Shown in pieces: positions 60,282-64,000 of a DNA stretch of 64,000 nucleotides (the first letter of the stretch is position 1; each line of letters begins with the position of its first letter). The notes under the pieces are model-generated. The model was given only the letters and a program-made list of their open reading frames with translations, was not told the origin of the DNA and did not search any database. The translations under genes and the position numbers were made by a program. Source of the DNA: Bradyrhizobium sp. Y36 (lineage in GTDB: Bacteria > Pseudomonadota > Alphaproteobacteria > Rhizobiales > Xanthobacteraceae); NCBI RefSeq assembly GCF_002531575.1, contig NZ_NWTI01000002.1, forward strand, positions 434,001 through 498,000, in the 5' to 3' direction.

Positions 60282-61705
60282 GATCCGAACCTGATTCCGA
60301 GAAACTCAAAGCCCGCCGGACGGATGGCCTGGCCGACTGCGACCTGGCTGCCCTCGTCGAGGTCTCCGCTCTTGAGTGCGACCTGCTCGGTGCCGGCGGT
60401 GCCGACCGTCACGGCGACGCGCTGGAGCGAGCCGCTTGCGCTGCGCACCCACACGCCGCTGTGCGTGCCGGCCGACGCCTGCCGTGTGCCCGAGGGCTGG
60501 AAGCGTAACGCGGCGAGCGGCACCTTCAGGACGTCGTCCTGTCGCTCGATCACGATCTTGACCAGGGCCGTCATGCCCGGGAGCAGCGCGCCGTCGAGAT
60601 TGGAGGTCGCCAGCACGACGGTATAGGTGACGACGTGCTGCTGGGTCTGTGGTGCCTTGCGCACCTGCCGCACCACCGCCTCGAAGCGGCGGTCGGGATA
60701 GGCGTCCACAGTGAAATGGGCGCGCTGGCCGGGGGCGATGCGGCCGATATCGGCTTCGTCGACCTGGGCGTGGATCTCCATGTCTTCGAGGCGGTGCGCC
60801 ACCACGAAGGTGGTGCGCGACTCCAGTCCGACCGCGAGCGTCTGGCCTTCGTTGACGAACCTGCCGACGACGACGCCGTCGATCGGCGAGCGGATCACGG
60901 TGCGGTCGAGATCGGCCTGGGCTGCGGCGAGCACGGCCGCCTTCTCCGGCACGGCCATTCGGGCCTGCTGCAGCTCGGCCTCGATGCGGCGGACATCGGC
61001 CTGCGCGCCCTCGACCGAATAGGAGTTAAGCGACATCAGCACTTCGGCCTCGCGCTCCTGGGCGAGGCGCGCGGTGAACTCGGTCTGCGCGTCGTCGACC
61101 GTCGTCGTCGCCACCACGTTCTGCGACTGCAGCGCGAGCTTGCGCTGCAGGGTTTTCTGCGCCGAGGATTTCACCGCCTGTGCGCTTTCGAGCTTGGCGG
61201 CGAGCACGTCGCGGCTGCCTCTGGCGTTCTGCAGGTCGATCCGGGCGCGATCGAGCTTGGCCCTGGCGATGTCGACCAGGGAATTTGCGACGGCAAGGGA
61301 GGCACGGGCTTCGTCGACCTTGGCGGCAAAGCTGCGCGGATCGATCAAGGCGAGCGGCTGATCCCTGGCGACGGTGTCGTTGAAATCGACATAGACCCGG
61401 GAGAGCTGCCCGGACAGTTGGGAACCCACCTCGATCGTCTTGACGGGCTGCAGGGCGCCGGTGACCGTGACAGTCTGCTCGATGCTGCCGCGCTGGATCG
61501 AGGCGTAGCGAAACACGGGCGATTCCGGCTCGAACGTCGCGGCCTTGCGCCCGGCGGGAACGAGCAGGCGCCTGGTCGAGTCCAGGGCGTGCGACGCCTT
61601 GTTGGCAGCGCCCCCGGCGGCGGCGATCACCGCCGGCCCCGCGGTTGTGACCGCGGCGAGGCTGCAGGCAGTTCCAAGCACGGCAATAATCGGCACAAAT
61701 CGCAT
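60278..61705 (-). CDS. MacA/HlyD-family periplasmic adaptor
   Basis: 475 residues. N-terminal hydrophobic signal/anchor (about 1-22). The membrane-fusion pattern is complete: barrel-sandwich VTGALQPVKTIEVGSQLSGQLSRV near 79-102 and VIRSPIDGVVVGRFVNEGQTL, a long alpha-helical hairpin in between (about 130-255), and a beta-barrel part (HAQVDEADIGRIAPGQ, LLPGMTALVKIVIER). First gene of an operon with ATPase and permease; a TolC-type outer-membrane protein would be needed and is not in the window. Exports a drug, peptide or envelope precursor. Confidence 0.95.
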   Translation of the reverse strand: MRFVPIIAVLGTACSLAAVTTAGPAVIAAAGGAANKASHALDSTRRLLVPAGRKAATFEPESPVFRYASIQRGSIEQTVTVTGALQPVKTIEVGSQLSGQLSRVYVDFNDTVARDQPLALIDPRSFAAKVDEARASLAVANSLVDIARAKLDRARIDLQNARGSRDVLAAKLESAQAVKSSAQKTLQRKLALQSQNVVATTTVDDAQTEFTARLAQEREAEVLMSLNSYSVEGAQADVRRIEAELQQARMAVPEKAAVLAAAQADLDRTVIRSPIDGVVVGRFVNEGQTLAVGLESRTTFVVAHRLEDMEIHAQVDEADIGRIAPGQRAHFTVDAYPDRRFEAVVRQVRKAPQTQQHVVTYTVVLATSNLDGALLPGMTALVKIVIERQDDVLKVPLAALRFQPSGTRQASAGTHSGVWVRSASGSLQRVAVTVGTAGTEQVALKSGDLDEGSQVAVGQAIRPAGFEFLGIRFGS

Positions 61706-62296
61706 ATCAAATACCCGCCTCTTTGAAATGGCTCGTTGGCGGCACGGACAAAGATCGCGCCATGGTTGTAAATCGACCAGAGCGGTATCGATCGTCAGTA
61801 TGTCTTTCTTTCCGGGGCGACGGTCGGGCGCGCCTCGTGATCCAGAAGTAAAGTCCGCGCAGTGCGACTATTCGTGATTTGAAGACAATGCATACCGAGC
61901 GTATCGGTATGAAGCGCGCGGTATCGAACTCGACAAGCCGATCGAACGTCCCGTCTGGTCTGGCCGAAACGGCCACCTGCTGGCGTTCGAGCGGGCAGAT
62001 GGGTGGCGATGCCATGACGCAGCCGTCGAAGCCACGACGCAGGATTGCCGCAGTCTCGATATCGGCCCGCCGCGATGCCGCCGATCGCGAGGCATGGTCC
62101 GTTCAATCACGAAGCCCGATATGTGAACGCCTTCACTCGTCTCCGGCGCGTGTTGGCTCTAAGAGGTCGTACCGGCGGAACGTCGCACCGCGTTCGGTGT
62201 TCGCGATTCTATCCAAGCACCTTGATCTCGTTTGCAAGAAGAATGGACGGCTCGTTGCTTTTTCATCGAGCCCCAAGCCGGGGGAGCCCGTTGCCC
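61706..62296. promoter_or_regulatory. Divergent upstream region between efflux operon and response regulator
   Basis: About 590 bp with no convincing gene. Short open frames on both strands (for example about 150 residues rightward from 61879) have no recognisable domain or good start. The region holds the promoters of the leftward MacA-type gene and the rightward regulator. A pair GCATACCGAGCG / GTATCGGTATG occurs near 61887-61910, a possible operator dyad. Nothing else identifiable. Confidence 0.4.
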
Positions 62297-62941
62297 ATGA
62301 GTTCAGGTCAAGCCACAGTTTATATCGTTGACGACGAAGTCCAGATTCGCACCGCGATCGGAAGTCTCTGCGAGGAGACCGGGCATCAGGTGAAGTTGTT
62401 TGCGTCGACCGATGACTTCCTCACGGAGACCATGTCACCCGGGCCGTCGTGCCTCGTGCTCGATGTCCGCTTTCCCGGCACCTCGCCGACCGGCCTCGAG
62501 CTGCAGCGCCGGCTCGCCGAGACGGGCGTACCCATTCCGATCGTCTTCATCAGCGGCCATTCCGACGTCCGCGTCTCGGTCGAGGCGATGAAGCGCGGCG
62601 CGGTCGAGTTTCTGCCGAAGCCCTTTCGCGAGCAGGAGATCCTCGATGCGATCAGGCACGGCATCGAGCGCGATCGCAGGCGGATGGAACGCGAGGACGC
62701 CGTGCGGGAAGCCCGCCAGCGCGTCGAGACGCTGACGGCACGGGAGCGCGAGATCATGCTGCTGATGGCCGAAGGGCTCGTCGCCAAGCAGATCGCGGCG
62801 CGACTTGGCGTGAGCGAAGTGACGGCGAAGGTGCATCGCGCCAGGATGATGCGGAAGCTGGAGCTGCGCACGCCGATCGAGGTGGTGCGGCTGATCGCCA
62901 GCATGGGGCACGAATCCGAGACGCGAGCCGGTGCGGAGTAG
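62297..62941 (+). CDS. FixJ/NarL-type response regulator
   Basis: 214 residues from ATG 62297 (GGGGGAGCCCG upstream). Receiver domain (about 7-122) with acidic Asp12/Asp13, phosphoacceptor Asp56 in LVLDVRFP, switch Ser in FISGHSD and Lys in EFLPKPF. A GerE helix-turn-helix follows at about 145-200 (LTAREREIMLLMAEGLVAKQ, ARLGVSEVTAKVHRARMMRK). This is FixJ-like architecture and likely activates transcription when phosphorylated. No histidine kinase is adjacent. The secreted curlin-repeat gene begins 176 bp downstream on the same strand and may be a target. Confidence 0.95.
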   Translation: MSSGQATVYIVDDEVQIRTAIGSLCEETGHQVKLFASTDDFLTETMSPGPSCLVLDVRFPGTSPTGLELQRRLAETGVPIPIVFISGHSDVRVSVEAMKRGAVEFLPKPFREQEILDAIRHGIERDRRRMEREDAVREARQRVETLTAREREIMLLMAEGLVAKQIAARLGVSEVTAKVHRARMMRKLELRTPIEVVRLIASMGHESETRAGAE

Positions 62942-63117
62942 CTTGGCGAGCTTTCACGCGCGGGCGATTGCGCGCAACGTCTAGTCCGTACCGATTAGCA
63001 TGAACTGCAGTCTGTCGCGCAGGCAAGGATCGGTTCAGAGTTGTCCCTACGATGTCGGCCGCTTCCAGGACGGCATCCGAACTCAGTCAGACAACTTTTG
63101 CTAGAAAGGAATTCTCC

Positions 63118-63519
63118 ATGCGCAAATTGTTTTTTGCTTCGGTTGCATTGTTCGCCCTGTCCTCCGCCGCGCAAGCCGCCAACACTTCGACCACGGTGCA
63201 GGTCGGCGTCGTCAACGGCTCGACCGTTTCGCAGCAGGGCCTCACCAACGACACGTCCTCGACCAGCCAGCTCGGCCTCGTGAACAGCGCGTCGACGATG
63301 CAGGGCACCAGCTCGGCTTCGCTCAACAACGGCAGCACGGTCAACCAGATCGGCGTGCAGAACTCGGCGACCACCGGCCAGGTGGCGTTCGGCAACAACA
63401 CCAGCGGGATCACCCAGAATTCGTTCGGGCCGCCCGCGTTGCAGAACAACTCCGCCGCCGTCGGCCAGCTCAGCGTGTTCGGCGTCAACGGCAGCACCGT
63501 CTCGCAGACGGCGCACTGA
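63118..63519 (+). CDS. Secreted curlin-repeat-like protein (133 residues)
   Basis: 133 residues from ATG 63118 (CTAGAAAGGAATTC upstream). Signal peptide about 1-20 (MRKLFFASVALFALSSAAQA). The mature protein is Asn/Ser/Thr/Gln/Gly-rich and made of loose repeats of the curlin type with Q-x-G-x-x-N spacing: VQVGVVNGSTVSQQG near 27-41, SQLGLVNSASTMQG near 50-63, NQIGVQNSATTGQ near 76-88, and a last GQLSVFGVNGSTVSQ. Curlin repeats form amyloid fibres outside the cell in CsgA/CsgB. Very few charged residues. Downstream a hairpin, then a second protein of the same kind. Confidence 0.78.
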   Translation: MRKLFFASVALFALSSAAQAANTSTTVQVGVVNGSTVSQQGLTNDTSSTSQLGLVNSASTMQGTSSASLNNGSTVNQIGVQNSATTGQVAFGNNTSGITQNSFGPPALQNNSAAVGQLSVFGVNGSTVSQTAH

Positions 63520-63536
63520 CCCACGTATCGTTCGGC

Positions 63537-63563
63537 CGGACGCATCCAGTTGCGGTGCGTCCG
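63537..63563 (+). terminator. Hairpin between the two curlin-like genes
   Basis: Perfect 8-bp stem CGGACGCA / TGCGTCCG with an 11-nt loop, 17 bp after the first gene. No T-run follows, so it may attenuate or stabilise the transcript rather than end it. Confidence 0.4.
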
Positions 63564-63638
63564 CGCCATTCTCTAGAGCACCGCAACCGGGCAGGGCGAT
63601 CAATTGCGACGCTCGCTCATTCTCGCGGAGGAAATGAC

Positions 63639-64000
63639 ATGCGGATCACCTATTTCATTGCAACGGTCGCGGCGCTCGGCGCGCTGACGGCCGCCGATGC
63701 AAATGCCGGCAACAGCGCCAGCGTGCTGCAATTCGGAACCACCAACACTTCGTTCATTTCGCAGAGCGGCGGCACCAGCAACAACGCCACGACGCTGCAG
63801 TTCGGCGCGACCAACACGGCCACCACGTTGCAGACCGGCTCGCTCCTCACCGTCAACACTTCGGTGATCGGGCAGGGCGGCACGACCGCGACGGCGACCA
63901 ATACCGCGCTGGCCGGCCAGGTCGGCGGCTCCAATTCGAGCCTGATCGGCCAGATCGGTGCGAACAATACGGCGGGCGTCGGTCAGCTCGGAATCCTGAA
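63639..64000 (+). CDS. Second curlin-repeat-like secreted protein (3' end outside window)
   Basis: Opens at ATG 63639 (TCGCGGAGGAAATGAC upstream) and stays open to the last base, 120 residues seen. Signal peptide about 1-23 (MRITYFIATVAALGALTAAD...). The visible mature part is again Asn/Thr/Gln/Gly/Ser-rich with curlin-like units: SVLQFGTTNTSFISQSG, TTLQFGATNTATTLQTG, NTALAGQVGGSNSSLIGQ and AGVGQLG. Glutamine and asparagine recur at the same spacing as in the first protein. The two are tandem paralogues, possibly major and minor subunits of one fibre. The end of the gene and possible partners (csgG, csgE or csgF homologues) lie outside. Confidence 0.78.
   Translation, partial: MRITYFIATVAALGALTAADANAGNSASVLQFGTTNTSFISQSGGTSNNATTLQFGATNTATTLQTGSLLTVNTSVIGQGGTTATATNTALAGQVGGSNSSLIGQIGANNTAGVGQLGIL

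Noticed and set aside
61879..62331. Protein of about 150 residues upstream of the response regulator
   Set aside because: It overlaps the regulator start in another frame, has no ribosome binding site and no recognisable domain.

Overview
The window looks like a chromosomal segment of an alphaproteobacterium of the Bradyrhizobium type. The evidence is high GC with strong third-position GC bias, the protein families present (ATP12-type chaperone, GCG_CRPN small protein, GrlR-like protein, host-attachment protein, fused indolepyruvate ferredoxin oxidoreductase, TRIC-type channel) and many short palindromic intergenic repeats of the kind scattered through Bradyrhizobium genomes. No prophage, integrase, transposase, CRISPR array or replication origin was seen. 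The species call is an inference; no search was run.

Layout. 1-2.5 kb: 3' end of an SDR oxidoreductase, a DUF1330 protein, and a divergent NADPH-dependent oxidoreductase / HxlR-regulator pair. 2.7-8.2 kb: genome-maintenance and quality-control genes (HtrA-type protease, RarA, an RluC/RluD-type pseudouridine synthase, an ATP12 chaperone). 8.3-10.2 kb: an orphan FliK-like / FlhB-C-like pair. 10.2-25 kb: mixed accessory genes, including a class D beta-lactamase, an acyl-CoA carboxylase beta subunit, an AT-richer membrane-protein gene, a small-barrel-protein cluster with a PEP-mutase-family enzyme, a TRIC-type channel and a three-haem cytochrome c. 25.3-28.8 kb: fused indolepyruvate ferredoxin oxidoreductase. 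29-31.4 kb: DUF3592, DUF4262 and an unknown gene, then a repeat block. 32.2-37.8 kb: a same-strand CoA-substrate cluster (thiolase-like protein, DUF35 partner, MaoC hydratase, SDR, DapA-like aldolase, Nudix). 37.9-44.6 kb: an EamA transporter, an orphan PAS histidine kinase, a GrlR-like protein and small envelope proteins. 44.8 kb: tRNA-Arg(TCG). 45-57.2 kb: an AraC regulator, small secreted proteins, a periplasmic ClpP-fold-like protein, an EamA transporter, a histone-H1-like protein, a photolyase, a chemoreceptor, a 1-Cys peroxiredoxin and a phosphodiesterase-family enzyme. 58-61.7 kb: a MacA/MacB-like efflux operon with a free-standing LuxR-type HTH protein. 62.3-64 kb: a FixJ-type response regulator followed by two secreted curlin-repeat proteins; the second runs off the window.

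The most interesting parts are the curlin-like pair at the right edge, the thiolase-like/DUF35 pair whose thiolase catalytic motif is altered, the orphan FliK/FlhB-like pair, the periplasmic ClpP-like protein, and the photolyase whose conserved N-terminus can only be reached through a CTG start. Palindromic repeats repeatedly touch the stop codons of genes, and one long (about 0.5-0.6 kb) interspersed repeat is present twice in opposite orientation.
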